Origin: Glandiceps talaboti
Taxonomy: Eukaryota; Hemichordata; Enteropneusta; Spengelidae
DNA length: 64,000 nucleotides
Direction of reading: 5' to 3'
Assembly (NCBI RefSeq): GCF_964340395.1
Contig: NC_135560.1
Span: 186,001-250,000, forward strand
In this document: positions 13,025-23,928 of the stretch, piece by piece
Layout of the letters: every line of letters begins with the position of its first letter
Numbering within the stretch: the first letter of the stretch is position 1
The notes under the pieces: model-generated
What the model saw: the letters and a program-made list of their open reading frames with translations, nothing else
What the model was told of the DNA's origin: nothing
The model's database searches: none
Position numbers and translations under genes: made by a program

Positions 13025-13356
13025 GTAAGTTTCCTTCTGTTTTATTTTATCGATCTATTATTGTGATTACTTTATATTTTACTTCATAACAGCCAAAGTG
13101 AAAATTGTGAGCCCACGTAGCTCCTTTTATAAATCAAATTCAGTTATCATATTATTTGTGAATTGAAAATACTTATTTATTTGACTTTGTGAATTGAAAG
13201 TACTTGTTTATTTGACTTTTAATGACAGATGTTTATATATCTCTAAAGTTTATGTTCATGGTTGATAACCATGTTTTCTTTTACTTCGAATTCATTGTTC
13301 TACGTGAATACTTATACTAGTAGTTCCTATCCCTTGTCTACTTCTAACCAAAACAG

Positions 13357-13577
13357 GGATTCACAATGATTGTTCACAATCAAGTCGTCCATCAGTGGTT
13401 TCGAGTTGTGTCCGACCAATAGTATCTAGGCCACTGTTATATTCAGGTTTGCACAACAACAACAACAGCAGCAACAACAACAGCAGTACTATCAGCGCCA
13501 ACAATTCAATATTACAAACATCGGGTCTGAGAAATCCCCAACTATCTGAAGTCAATCTTTCTTTGCCACTTCAACAG
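13357..13577 (+). CDS. DUF6589-type gene exon 2: Asn/Ser-rich linker
   Basis: Acceptor AAAACAG|GGATTC and donor CAACAG|GTAATC. It joins exon 1 in phase 1 (Gly codon) and reads GIHNDCSQSSRPSVVSSCVR through an Asn/Ser-rich stretch (NNNNSSNNNSS) to SLPLQQ. Likely a disordered linker. The poly-Asn comes from AAC repeats. Confidence 0.65.
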
Positions 13578-13993
13578 GTAATCATTCCATACATATAGAT
13601 CTCAACTGAAAATACTTAAGCTTAATTTTTATTGTTTTGAGTAGTTATAACAATTATTTCACAAAATATGTATATGCCTTTTGTTATGAATTTTTTTCTT
13701 ACTAAATTATTTGTGGAGTTATATCAAATGGTTTAAAGTGGTTGACTTATAATCTACTGGCTGCACATTAGAGTTTCGCTGTTTCAATTTACTACTTTCT
13801 GAATGGCTAAATTGTTTTCCAATATGTACCATGTTGTGTACAGCCTTACACAATTTTTTTCCTATAGATGACATCACCCTCCTCATGATGTACACTATTG
13901 AGAAGTAAGTAGTTATATCTAACCAAAGTTTCAAAAAATCATCCACTTTCATCTAGTGTAGTTTTAAAGAAATAGTTTCGTTTTCCCTTCTAG

Positions 13994-14169
13994 GCTGAAG
14001 TATCTTCAATACAGAGGGTTGCTGCAGCTGGTGTCCCACAGCTGATTGCAGCCGAGATATTAAAGATAACTTCCATGAAGAAGGCAATACAACAAAATAT
14101 ACTCCAAGAACTAAATCAAGAATGTGAAGAAATGTCAAAGAAAAGCCATGGCAAGTCCTCAGTTTTAAG
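13994..14169 (+). CDS. DUF6589-type gene exon 3: helical segment
   Basis: Acceptor CTTCTAG|GCTGAA and donor TTTTAAG|GTATGC, phase 0 in and phase 2 out. It reads AEVSSIQRVAAAGVPQLIAA, then a Lys/Glu/Gln-rich helix, then SKKSHGKSSVLR. The end runs on into exon 4 (R-SKTPSHLREFD), a block recognisable from DUF6589-type relatives. Confidence 0.7.
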
Positions 14170-15219
14170 GTATGCACACCAAAGCTATATCTTCCATTCC
14201 ATGGATTTCAAATAGAATCGGTATCAAAACAGTTGTACCTGATTTGTACTAATTTTTTGTACATTTAGACAAGTAGAGACTACATTCTTTGGATCCAGCA
14301 TTAACATTTTTACACGTACATAGATCATGGTTGGAGGCATTGTCTATATTTGTACTCTACAAATAAATGGATTGCTACATTATTCGTCATCTTTTACTTC
14401 TATATGCTATGGCTATGTATCAATATTTTGTTACTAACAAATTCTATGAAACTTTTTTGTTACCTGTAATTTCTTTATTTGCATGAAAACAATGAAATGT
14501 TTTAAAAGCATGTATCACCTGACTAAAAACAATTTTGAAACATCATAAATAAGCAACATCTTACACTTGAAATAGGATATTTAAAAAAGGTTTAAAACTA
14601 AAGGTTTACTTGTTTTAGCTTTACAGTTGTTGTCTTTCCCAATAATGACCCTGAGAACTTCATATAGAACACAATGAGAACTTCATATAGAACACAAAAG
14701 TAAGAACAAAAACTGTGATTCAATCTTGATTAAATTTGTGCAAAAGTGACAATTTATGTCTTCATCATCAAATTTACAAAATCTACCTGTTTCACTCTAT
14801 GAGTAATTATGAAATGTACTGTATTGGCACCTTCCCTGTATTGAATACTTTGATATAATTCCCTATGTCATTGTGAGTTGCTAGATGAGTAGTGACAAAG
14901 AATTAAATCATAAGAAAATTCTGGCTGAATGATGAAAAATATTCGAGAATAACATAATTATACCAGCGCCAGTAATATCAAACCAAAGAAAAATCTGGGA
15001 AAGTAGTGACAATTTTGAAATATTTTGACTCATATTTTCAACACAACAGAACCAATGACATAGTCATGCATTGTCGTGATGTAGTACAAGTAGGTTATAA
15101 ATTCCATATTTTTTTTTGTTTAACTTGACTAGTGCATGATGTAATCAATATTAAGTCTCTCTCAATATCAAGTATGCAAGTCTATATGATGATACTTTTC
15201 TTCTTTCATTGATAACTAG

Positions 15220-15484
15220 GAGTAAGACGCCATCACACTTGAGGGAGTTTGATTGTCAACCAATCCTGGAAGAAATAAAGAATAGAGTACCATTTCTTTT
15301 AGACATATTGTCTACAGTAGCTATACCAGAGAGTGAGTCAAAGAATACATATCGCTGTGGGGATATGAGAATGTACCCATTGATTATGGTGTATGCAATA
15401 TTAATACAAAAGAGGAACCGTGAATTGAGCTTGGTGCAACGGTTAAATACTATGATTCTTAGTGCCGGAAAAGCTGACTCAAAG
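15220..15484 (+). CDS. DUF6589-type gene exon 4
   Basis: Acceptor AACTAG|GAGTAAG and donor TCAAAG|GTATAT. The first base completes an Arg codon with exon 3, and the exon ends in phase 0. It encodes SKTPSHLREFDCQPILEEIK, then a region with VPFLLDILSTVAIPE and MVYAILIQKRNRELS, a block seen before the main domain in related proteins. Confidence 0.7.
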
Positions 15485-15821
15485 GTATATTGCTCTATTT
15501 ATTGCAGTGTATTTATGAACTGTGTTAAATTATAGGGGAAAAAATGTTGTTTTGTTTACTTCATCAGTTTTTTAACACTCAGCTGAACACTAAGGTAGTT
15601 CAGTATTGCTATAGGCATGGAGTATATTTGTAATTGGCATGGAGTATATTGCAAATATAACAACATGTTTTGTTAGGGATGCTCCTTAAAGGGGCACAGG
15701 TTGAGTTTAGGCTGTTTTTGGACCCAAGTTTTTTTTGTGTACGGTGTTACATCTTGTAGTCTACCTACTCATTCCTTACTTGAAACTGGTATAACCCAAT
15801 CCTGATATTTAGATATAATAT

Positions 15822-15965
15822 ATTTAAGCAATAAACCACCCCTGGGGATGGTATACCAAGAGGTTTTGACCAGTGAACGAAATATATGCACGAGCGATAG
15901 CGAGTGCATATATTGAGTTCACTGGTCAAAACCGAGTGGTATACCATACCCAGGGGTGGTTTATT
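15822..15965. repeat. Palindromic element in intron 4
   Basis: Near-perfect inverted repeat with arms of about 62 bp. The left arm begins AGCAATAAACCACCCCTGGG and continues ATGGTATACCA...GGTTTTGACCAGTGAAC. The right arm is its complement, ending CAGGGGTGGTTTATTGCT. The centre is GCACGAGCGATAGCGAGTGC. It has no coding capacity and looks like a fold-back MITE. Confidence 0.8.
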
Positions 15966-16206
15966 GCTATTATATTATACCAGTATATTGAAAATGTCGG
16001 AAGCAAGATAAGACGCAACATTTTCTGGATTCATTTGCGCCCCATCCCTTCACAGACTACAACGTTCGTAGATGAACAGTGAGTGAACATCAAAATTTGG
16101 ATGCGTGCCAAATGTGCATTATCGCTCATTTTAGACGCGCTAGTTCGATGTCTAGACCAATCAGATCTCTCGAAGTTAACCATCAATATACTGGTATAAT
16201 ATAATT
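15966..16206. mobile_element. MITE with TATTATACCAGTATATTGA inverted ends
   Basis: Starts TATTATACCAGTATATTGA (about 15973) and ends with the complement TCAATATACTGGTATAATA (about 16203). The roughly 235-bp body has no coding capacity. It abuts the palindrome at 15822-15965, so the two may be parts of one composite element. The target duplication is unclear because the flanks are simple AT sequence. Confidence 0.65.
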
Positions 16207-16383
16207 AAGATTTTATGACATAATTTTTGGTAAGCATCCTTGTTATGTTTTTTATCGAAACATACAAGTTACAACACTGCCATTTTGTTAAAATGCTTAG
16301 ATGGATGTCACATGACCTTGTATACCTACCATAGCAATTCACTGGGAATTCACACCAACTCTATCTTATCTTGTCCTTTTCAG

Positions 16384-17804
16384 ATGTATGACAGGTTCAA
16401 TAGGCTAGGTGTATGTCTCAGCCACCAGCAACAACTCAACATCTTGGATGAAATTGGAGCAGGCTATAAGAGAGAAATCATTGATAATGTTCAAAGAGGC
16501 CTGAAGTTTCAAATAACCGGTGACAACCTTGATCTGAGAGAAAATGTGCGTCAAATGCTTCTTAGCAATAGAAATAGAGATCATCACTGGTTTACTTTGA
16601 TTCTTTATTTTGATCGCATTGATTTCTCAGAGTTAAATAATACCAAGCCTCAAGGAAATTTACATGACGTGCCACCATCTCTCTTCATTCCAAATCAGGC
16701 TGAAAGGAGTAAATTAAGATCTGATTTCATCATTCTAGTGTCCCGTATTATTACAAAACATCTGCAGCAGTTTGAACACTTGTCATCCGTAGTCCCCTCC
16801 CACATTGTTCATCGATTCTCAGAGGAAATGAAGAAAAAATCTAAAGTCTACAACCTACCCATTCAATTCAAGGATGAAAAGAAATATAGTGACATGATTG
16901 ATATTCAGTCATTCATTGAAGAATCTGTGGCCACTGTCTCCAATGAGGCTGATCAACAGTGTAGTGAGATACCCTTTGGTGGTGATGAATTGACCAGGAT
17001 AAGAGCACAGAAGGCCAAGTACATCCGTTGTGGAGGTCACACTAATGCTGATCGATTAGAACATGTGAATCCAATCCTGGCATACCAAGAGGGCATATCT
17101 TGCTGTATTGTGGCAACAGTTGTACAAACAAGAATCGTCAAGAGACAAAGGTACTCTGAAATACTACAGGGAACTCTTACAACGTAATAACATACCTGCT
17201 GATGTAAACAAGAACTTTGATGCAGTAAAACAATTCTTGACACTGGTTGTCAAATGTTTCGTCATTGAGGGTGCACTGGAATTCTTTGAAATGGAATCAA
17301 CCACCAGCAACCCAAAGCATCACATCCCACCATCTGCATCAACAAGGCTATCTGTAAAGAAAGAATACGTAAACACAGTCATTGGCAAATTCGTTGACGA
17401 ATTCATAATACCTAACACAGCAACAGAAAGAGTAACTTCTGGTAATGGGTCTACTGAAATATATCAGAGTACCATCAATCAAGACCATGGATACTGTGTT
17501 TCTAGTCACAGTACAATCCAAGGACACACATCGGCTCAGAGTTCATCTATACGAGAAGTTATGGAGCACAACTATGTAACCCAACATCCCACAGGAACAC
17601 TTGAAGTTAGTGAAGATGTAGATCGAGTGAGACTTTATAGCCGTCAACTACTTGAACTTGGACTGATGTTCATGCAACTTGATGACACTCACAAGGAAGG
17701 GGATGGAGAAAGAGATCTTATCAACTGGAAATATCTGCTGATGTATTTTAAAGCTAAAACTACACATCATTCAAATTATGCCATCGAAGCAGTAAACAAG
17801 ATAA
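16384..17804 (+). CDS. DUF6589-type gene exon 5, part before the LTR insertion
   Basis: Acceptor CCTTTTCAG|ATGTATGAC, phase 0. It reads MYDRFNRLGVCLSHQQQLNI, a central region, and EIPFGGDELTRIRAQKAKYI followed by HTNADRLEHVNPILAYQEG. At about 17107 the frame must shift by one base: the continuation LWQQLYKQESSRDKGTLKYY is in the next frame. From there it is open to NYAIEAVNKI, where the LTR element enters at 17805. The blocks GGDxLT, RDKGTL and YAxEAxN are the conserved DUF6589-like ones. The frame break could be a real lesion or a sequencing error. Confidence 0.7.
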
Positions 17805-18417
17805 TGTAACAAATAGTGGGGGGGGTTACCTCTTCTGTTTAGGTAACCCTCCTCCAATGTTACTCTCTCTCTCTCTCCACTCTCCACTCTGTACACGGGA
17901 TCGACTTGGACTTTTAAGGAATTAGCTCAGACTACACACAATGTTCATGGTTAACCTGGATCATTTAGAAGTGGACCAGTCAGGGAGCAGATCGAAGCTC
18001 CTGACCTCAGACCGTTTCTTCCAAAGACTGAATCCATTATTTTATTATTCCATTAAATTCTTATAAACATAAAATATACAATACTCAAATGATTGGGTGA
18101 TAAAGTAATCAGCACCATAAATGACTAAAACGGAAGTATTGCCGTCGCCTTAATTCAATGCAAATGATATTGGCAAATATGAAAACTAGCCAAACAATGT
18201 GATCACGTCATTGTTCTTTCAACTGTCTGTAATTAGTCATTATTTGACACTGTTGATCTTATAATAACTTAATGTTGTCATCTTCAGAAGAATACTATTC
18301 GCGAAATGCAAACATTTGTTCTAAGTATTGATTCATGACAGCTGAGAGTTCACGGTGACCTCGCAAAACATCAAAACTTAGCGAATATTAAAAAGTTGTA
18401 TTCTGTCATCCGTAACA
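17805..18417 (-). repeat. LTR, left copy (3' LTR in element orientation)
   Basis: A 613-bp repeat that on the minus strand begins TGTTACGGATGACAG and ends TTTGTTACA. It contains a CTCTCTC tract near 17862 and is nearly identical to the right copy, which suggests recent insertion. Confidence 0.85.
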
Positions 18418-19997
18418 CTATCACCTTTTCCCAAAGTGTGGCGTCCCCGCCACACATTACAATATTCAAAATAATTGCCCTTCATAAATGAAACACTTTC
18501 TATGGTTTTGTAAATCGATAGAAAAGGAGAAAAGTACAAACAATTAAAGAAATTAAACTTGGAATAGTATGGGTGTGTGCTCATTTCTTGAACAGCAGTC
18601 TGATTTCGAGACTGGCAGTTTACTTTCAAAGATTGGAATTGCAGCGATTATCTTTTTCAACATTGACGGTAATGCGAGTGGTTATTCAAGAAGTACCTTT
18701 AGAGTCCTCGTCATACAGCGTCTGGCCAGACTATACAATCACTTACACAGCCGTGCCTATCTCTTACCCAGATAAAAATGAAACCCTTTTTAATTTTGAC
18801 TTGTAAAATCTATCATACAGGTACTCTTCAATGACAACTCTAATTTCATTAAACAGGTGATGTCACTCTTTTTTGTGAAAACACAACAACTTTACGTAGT
18901 GTACGATTGAAAAAATGTTGGACTAGCAGTTATCATACGGGTTTTTAGCATTTGAGGCATTTCAGAAATTCTTGCGGAATTTGAAAGGAATTTTTGCATA
19001 GACAATAATACAGCTCATTTCGGTCGGATCTCTGTTTTGCACTCAAATTTGAAAATCAAATATTTATCTTGTACTGCAGATTCAATAAAATACTATATCA
19101 ATATGGTTCCTTTCTTTACTGTGTAGGAACTTTACATCACAAAATCAGACTCAACTTGTGAGCAACGCATTTCTGTAGCGTTTCGGCTCACTACAACTCA
19201 GAGTCAACAAAACTTCGAGGAGTTTCCAATACTCCATACTTCAAGAAATATTCTTATTAAAACTAAAATTTTCTCTAAAAAATCATCATTAGTATTCTTT
19301 CTGCTTGTACGCGACTGTTGAGGTGTAAAACAGCATCACTGAAATGGTTCTGATAAAAGAAATAGATTTCAAAAGTGTTCATCGTCAAACTAAATCGAGC
19401 ATACAATTATTATTTCTTACACATTTATCTGTACACACAGTACAAAAATTGCTGACCATGAATAGAAATGAATTCGAGGAATAAAAATAATGCCAATCTT
19501 TAGCAAATCTCTACTACCGTATGATTAATGAGTTGTTTGTCCTTCAAAAGTCTTGAACATGTAATGTAGTTCACATGCGAACTGCTTCGGTCAGCATCAG
19601 CGTCCGATACGCGATATCTCCAATCACCTGTCAGCTGTTCGGTCCCCGTTGAAGATTTCACTGCTGCAACGTTTGTCAAAGTCTCTCTCGCTGTCTGTTT
19701 ATTCACAATTCCACGTTTTGAAACACAATCTCTCCTTCTGAGATGTCTTTAGTCCATCACTGCAATATTTTACGAGTTCTAGTTCGAGTTGAATTCCAAC
19801 CATTGTAACATAATCATTAAAAGTTTCCCTTCGAAAAGTTCTCGAGTCATCGATTTGTCACTCACCCAGTGGCGTTGTGTTTTCTTCTTCTCAAAGGTTG
19901 TCAATTATTCTTCATAAAGTTTATTCTTCATAAAGTTTAAACTTGTCTCATTACGCGCACAATGGTCCTTCTAGTCCAAGGCCGGTTCTTCCACCAA
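18418..19997 (-). other. Internal region of the LTR element
   Basis: Non-coding apart from tiny open frames. It is bounded by the purine tract at the left and the primer-binding site at the right. No gag, protease, reverse transcriptase or integrase motif was seen on either strand. Confidence 0.7.
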
Positions 19998-20566
19998 TGT
20001 AACAAATAGTAGGGGGGTAACCTCTTCTGTTAAGGTAACCCTCCTTCATGTTACTCTCTCTCTCTCCACTCTCCTTCCGTACACGGGATCGACTTGGACT
20101 TTTAAGGAATTAGCTCAGACTACACACAATGTTCATGGTTAACCTGGATCATTTAGAAGTGGACCAGTCAGGGAGCAGATCGAAGCTCCTGACCTCAGAC
20201 CGTTTCTTCCAAAGACTGAATCCATTATTTTATTATTCCATTAAATTCTTATAAACATAAAATATACAATACTCAAATGATTGGGTGATAAAGTAATCAG
20301 CACCATAAATGACTAAAACGGAAGTATTGCCGTCGCCTTAATTCAATGCAAATGATATTGGCAAATATGAAAACTAACCAAACAATGTGATCACGTCATT
20401 GTTCTTTCAACTGTCTGTAATTAGTCATTATTTGACACTGTTGATCTTATAATAACTTAATGTTGTCATCTTCAGAAGAATACTATTCGCGAAATGCAAA
20501 CATTTGTTCTAAGTATTGATTCATGACAGCTGAGAGTTCACGGTGACCTCGCAAAACATCAAATTA

Positions 20567-22675
20567 GGGAGTGTACATTTTTAATTTCCAGGGGGAGGCC
20601 GGAGGATTTCTAATGAAGCAATGGATTTTTATTGGTGGCCCCCCCTACAAAAACTGGTATAAATTATCTGGCCCCCCCTAAGACTTCTTGTTTTTATTTC
20701 ATGCCCCCCCCCTGAAACCACTAACAAAAATACGCATAGATGAAACACAGATACAGCAACACATAGATTTGCCAGCAGTTGCTACATGTATTAACTTATT
20801 CCATATTTATACTTACTTCAGAATTGAACCAGTGCACAAAGTTGTTGAATCATGGACACTCATACAATCACAAATAAAGACTATTATTAGTTAAATTGGC
20901 TGACAGGATGTCTACTTATAACTGAGGGGTGACAGAATAGACTACTGGTCTGGCTACACTTTTTCTTGGATTTTTAGCCCATCGCTGACATAAATAAATT
21001 AGCAAATAAATGAACAAGTAAATATATATATATTACTTATTTATCACAGGTTTGGAAAAAATAGTGCAAAATTGCACCATGAGGAATCTTTTTTCCATGT
21101 GAACATATTCAAATTTTAGGATTAATTTGCAGTGGTTGGTCACACAATCATTTATTATTAATTTAAACACTTCATAAATTACACATTTTAGAAACATTTT
21201 TAATTGCAGTGCAAATGGAAAACATGTTATTTAAGATTGAAATACATATTAAGACCCTTCCTATATTATAGTATTCATATTATCTCTACGCAAAATATAA
21301 AACACTTCTGGACTATATTTCAAGAGACTTTAGTAAACTGATGCGCTGGGGGGGGGGGGGCAGTACATGTATCACTTCAAAGGGTTGAATAATAGTTTTA
21401 TGAATGCATGGCTTGTTATGAATACATTCCTCGCCCAGCACCTGTGAATAATTTTGTGTTTAATTCAAACTCACAAAAGCTATCATATAATACTTGAACC
21501 CTACCATGGTGATAGAATGAAAATTTATTGAAACCCATTACAATATTGGTGAGCTCTATATGGAATTTATTAGGGATTCATGTATACAAAATGGCTCAAA
21601 GTGCAGTTACTGTTCCACTACAGATTGGGTATCGCCATCTATGAACAGAATACCACATCCTATGCCAGATATGCACAACCCAGGTCATTATATGGATGTG
21701 TTTGAAACACCAAACACAAATCGAACTGTTGATGACTACCAACCACGTGCTAACTTAAAAAAGTTCTATGTTTCAAAACAATTAAATGATGAAGCTGCTA
21801 TTTCTCGTTTTGCTGAGAAATATATTGTCAGTGTGAACAGTGTTAAAAACTGCATTGAACATTTGAGAAATTTGGAGAGGATGAAAAACATTAGATCCAG
21901 ACATCGGTTAGAGGTACAGAAGAAAAGAGAAAACAAGAATCATAATGACTATGACTGGTTGCAGTTATTCATAAGTGGAATTCTAGAAAAACTGAACGTA
22001 AAAGAGCTAGATAAATATCTAGACAAGCATAAATTGCCAAAATATAGAAAATTAAAAGGAGAAAAAGTAGACATAATATCAACGCACATACTTGGAACAC
22101 CTGAATTTAGGTCAAGAAAAGTGACTGCAAATGAACTTCAAACTACAACTACAGACATCTGATCAGTGATACAAACAGTAGTGACTCTGAAAGTGAAAAT
22201 GCTATAATAGGTGTTATAGACAGTGATGATTGTTTTGCTGATAACTCTGAAACTTCAAGCACGGCTGATATCTCAGACAGTGATTGTGATGAAACAAGTC
22301 CTACACAATTTCGTGGGAAAGTTACCTTGAGAAGTGGCAGAGTCGCCGGTCAATTTTTGTTTCACTGAATACAAATATTGTGATTTAATAGGTTTGTGCA
22401 CTGTTTTATCATCAATCCATGTTAAATGCTACTTCTGTAGGACATTGTGCACAGTCAAGTGTTGGGTTTTGCCTATATTTTATTTTATATACATATCTGG
22501 CACTTGTCCATCCTGACATTCAGGTTTAGGTTGTTTTTTATGTGGCCCCCCCTAACAGATAGTGAAATTTTTGTTTAGCCCCCCCCCCCCCCTAATTTTT
22601 CTTGAGAAAAATTGGTGGCCCCCCCTGAAAATCCTCCGCCCCCCCCCCCCCTGGAAGTTAAAACTGTACACTCCC
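20567..22675 (+). mobile_element. DNA transposon, GGGAG...CTCCC ends, TTA target duplication (copy 2)
   Basis: A 2109-bp element in the right LTR. The left end is GGGAGTGTACATTTTTAATT then TCCAGGGGG. The right end is the complement of GGGAGTGTACAGTTTTAACT then TCCAGGGG. The inverted similarity runs about 45 bp and continues more loosely through GGAGGATTT and G/C homopolymers. TTA flanks both sides (20564-20566 and 22676-22678), where the intact LTR copy has one TTA. This is the same end type as the element at 5794-8297, with different TIR sequence. It encodes one protein (21560-22366) that does not look like a transposase. I infer PIF/Harbinger-like and non-autonomous. Confidence 0.85.
21560..22366 (+). 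pseudogene. Transposon-borne protein: SAP-like helical region plus acidic tail
   Basis: Open from 21560 to 22162 (200 codons), then continuing one frame over to a stop at 22366, so a frame break lies near 22140. The N-terminal part (NRTVDDYQPRANLKKFYVSK) leads into a helical segment (DEAAISRFAEKYIVSVNSVK) and a Lys/Arg-rich helix. Then ILEKLNVKELDKYLDKHKLP followed by KGEKVDIISTHI resembles a SAP-type helix-loop-helix DNA-binding module. The tail is Ser/Asp-rich (DTNSSDSESEN) and ends KVTLRSGRVAGQFLFH. No DDE triad was seen. A similar acidic tail and VT-R-x-GR-AG ending occur in the element at 5794-8297. Function unknown. Confidence 0.55.
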
Positions 22676-22715
22676 TTAGCGAATATTAAAAAGTTGTATT
22701 CTGTCATCCGTAACA

Positions 22716-23212
22716 ATAGCACAAGCAGAAGTAATCCTGACTAAACAGATGTCTCAACGTGTTCTTTGGGGTCGATCTGTCAATCAGAAGGGAGGTGCTG
22801 GTAACAACTTTCCAGTTGATCTACGTAATGAGCTACATAACAACTTCTTTAATCAGTTGTTAAGGCAATCGGTGCTAAGAAGACTGAGAAAGCCACCCTG
22901 AGAGCTTCTAAAGCTGCAAGTGGGCTACAGGACATTGTCATAAACTTTGATGATGTAACCAACATCAAACCTGAGAAGACGGACCACACATCAATGAGTG
23001 AAACTGGAGATATGAATGCTGTGTTGGATGACCTTAGGCAACTACGCCCATTCAGAGTAACAACTGGTCGAAAACATGAACATTTCCCAGATATTACTCT
23101 CAGTCCTCTTGAACGGCTACAGATGCCACAGTTGTATTTCTGGATCAGACAAAAGATCAATGAAATCAACAAAGAAATAGATGTTCCAGAAATTGAAGAT
23201 GACTCTGATTAA
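22716..23212 (+). CDS. DUF6589-type gene exon 5, part after the LTR insertion
   Basis: After the target-duplication copy the frame resumes AQAEVILTKQMSQRVLWGRS then VNQKGGAGNNFPVDLRNELH. A one-base loss near 22860 is needed to reach KAIGAKKTEKATLRASKAAS, and the frame is then open through TTGRKHEHFPDITLSPLERL to the stop at 23210-23212. The NxxGGAGxNxxxDL and GRKHxxF blocks are typical of the C-terminus of DUF6589-like proteins. A possible polyadenylation signal AATAAA lies at 23451. Confidence 0.7.
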
Positions 23213-23735
23213 AACAGTGATGGAGAACATTGGAACATTCTTCCATTCTTAAAACTGAAAAAAAAGAAATGTTATTCTATATATGGATGATCACTATATG
23301 CTGAGATTACACTATGGTGATAGGAACAAAGAGGTGATATCAGGTGCTAACCTCATAGTACCAGTATTTTTATATTTCCTTGTAAGTTGAAATGTGGATT
23401 TGAGGAAGATAAACAATGACCCATTTTAAATTAAAAGATGCTTAGTAAATAATAAAGGTAACTATCTAGAACTACATATTTTCAGAAATGTAATTATGTT
23501 ATTTTTTATATACTGTTGCTTTTTCACATTAGCCCAAAATGAGTGGTTTTTTGGGTGAAAACAAAATGTTTCGTTAATTCTATTAATTATTCTAGGAAAA
23601 AATTTAAATTGACACCGGTCACCAAACTACTGGGTCATTATGTTTCTGGGTGTTTTACATTGTTCAGAATTCAAACATAAATTCAACAAAATGTTATGCT
23701 TCTATCATGTCTTGTTCCTACGAAAGCCGTAGAGG
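23213..23735. other. 3' flank of the DUF6589-type gene
   Basis: Probable 3' UTR, then sequence matched in inverted orientation at 44080-44235 (GAATTCAAACATAAATT..., ATGCTTCTATCAT, GAAAGCCGTAGAGGGACTTC). The 7-bp array is therefore part of a larger dispersed unit. Confidence 0.5.
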
Positions 23736-23928
23736 GACTTCTGACTTCCGACTTCTGACTTCTGACTTCGGACTTCTGACTTCTGACTTCTGACTTCTGA
23801 CTTCGGACTTCTGACTTCTGACTTCGGACTTCGGACTTCGGACTTCTGACTTCGGACTTCTGACTTCTGACTTCTGACTTCTGACTTCCGACTTCGGACT
23901 TCGGACTTCTGACTTCTGACTTCTGACT
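23736..23928 (+). repeat. 7-bp satellite array 1, unit GACTTCB
   Basis: About 27 head-to-tail copies of GACTTC plus one variable base. I read T in 17, G in 8 and C in 2, with no A. Long SEVRSQK-like open frames in three frames on the other strand are consequences of the 7-bp period and are not proteins. Confidence 0.95.

Larger units (their letters stand above)
17805..22715 (-). mobile_element. Non-autonomous LTR retrotransposon, with a nested insertion
   Basis: Two direct repeats of about 610 bp (17805-18417; 19998-22715 minus its insertion) with TG...CA ends flank 1.58 kb of internal DNA. On the minus strand a primer-binding site (TGGTGGAAGAACCGGCC, 19980-19996) lies one base inside the LTR, and a purine-rich tract (CTTTGGGAAAAGGTGATAG, 18418-18436) abuts the other LTR, so the element reads right to left. 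The internal region has no gag or pol frame, as in TRIM/LARD-type elements. Flanks are ATAA (left) and ATAG (right), a 4-bp target duplication with one mismatch. Removing the element and one flank copy restores the host frame (NKI-AQAEV). Confidence 0.85.
19998..22715 (-). repeat. LTR, right copy (5' LTR), split by a DNA transposon
   Basis: LTR sequence runs 19998-20563 and resumes at 22679-22715 (TTAGCGAATATTAAAAAG...). The intact left LTR shows the uninterrupted version, which fixes the insertion point of the nested element to within 2 bp. Confidence 0.85.
12787..23212 (+). pseudogene. DUF6589-type gene, five exons, disrupted by nested transposons
   Basis: Whole locus. Exons are 12787-13024, 13357-13577, 13994-14169, 15220-15484 and 16384-23212. 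All junctions are GT-AG and the phases agree (1, 0, 2, 0). The predicted protein is about 935 residues: an N-terminal Cys4 zinc finger (CFAC...CPKC), an Asn/Ser-rich linker, a helical region, and a C-terminal region resembling proteins annotated as DUF6589 (GGDELTRIRAQKAK, SSRDKGTL, NQKGGAGNNFPVDL, TTGRKHEHFPDI). The family function is unknown. The last exon is interrupted by an LTR retrotransposon at 17805-22715 and carries two single-base frame breaks (about 17107 and 22860), so this copy is probably dead. The family assignment is from memory of its conserved blocks. Confidence 0.75.

Noticed and set aside
17805-18417. Reading the LTR pair as a simple tandem duplication of host DNA
   Set aside because: TG...CA ends, a primer-binding site, a purine tract and restoration of the host frame all favour an LTR retrotransposon.
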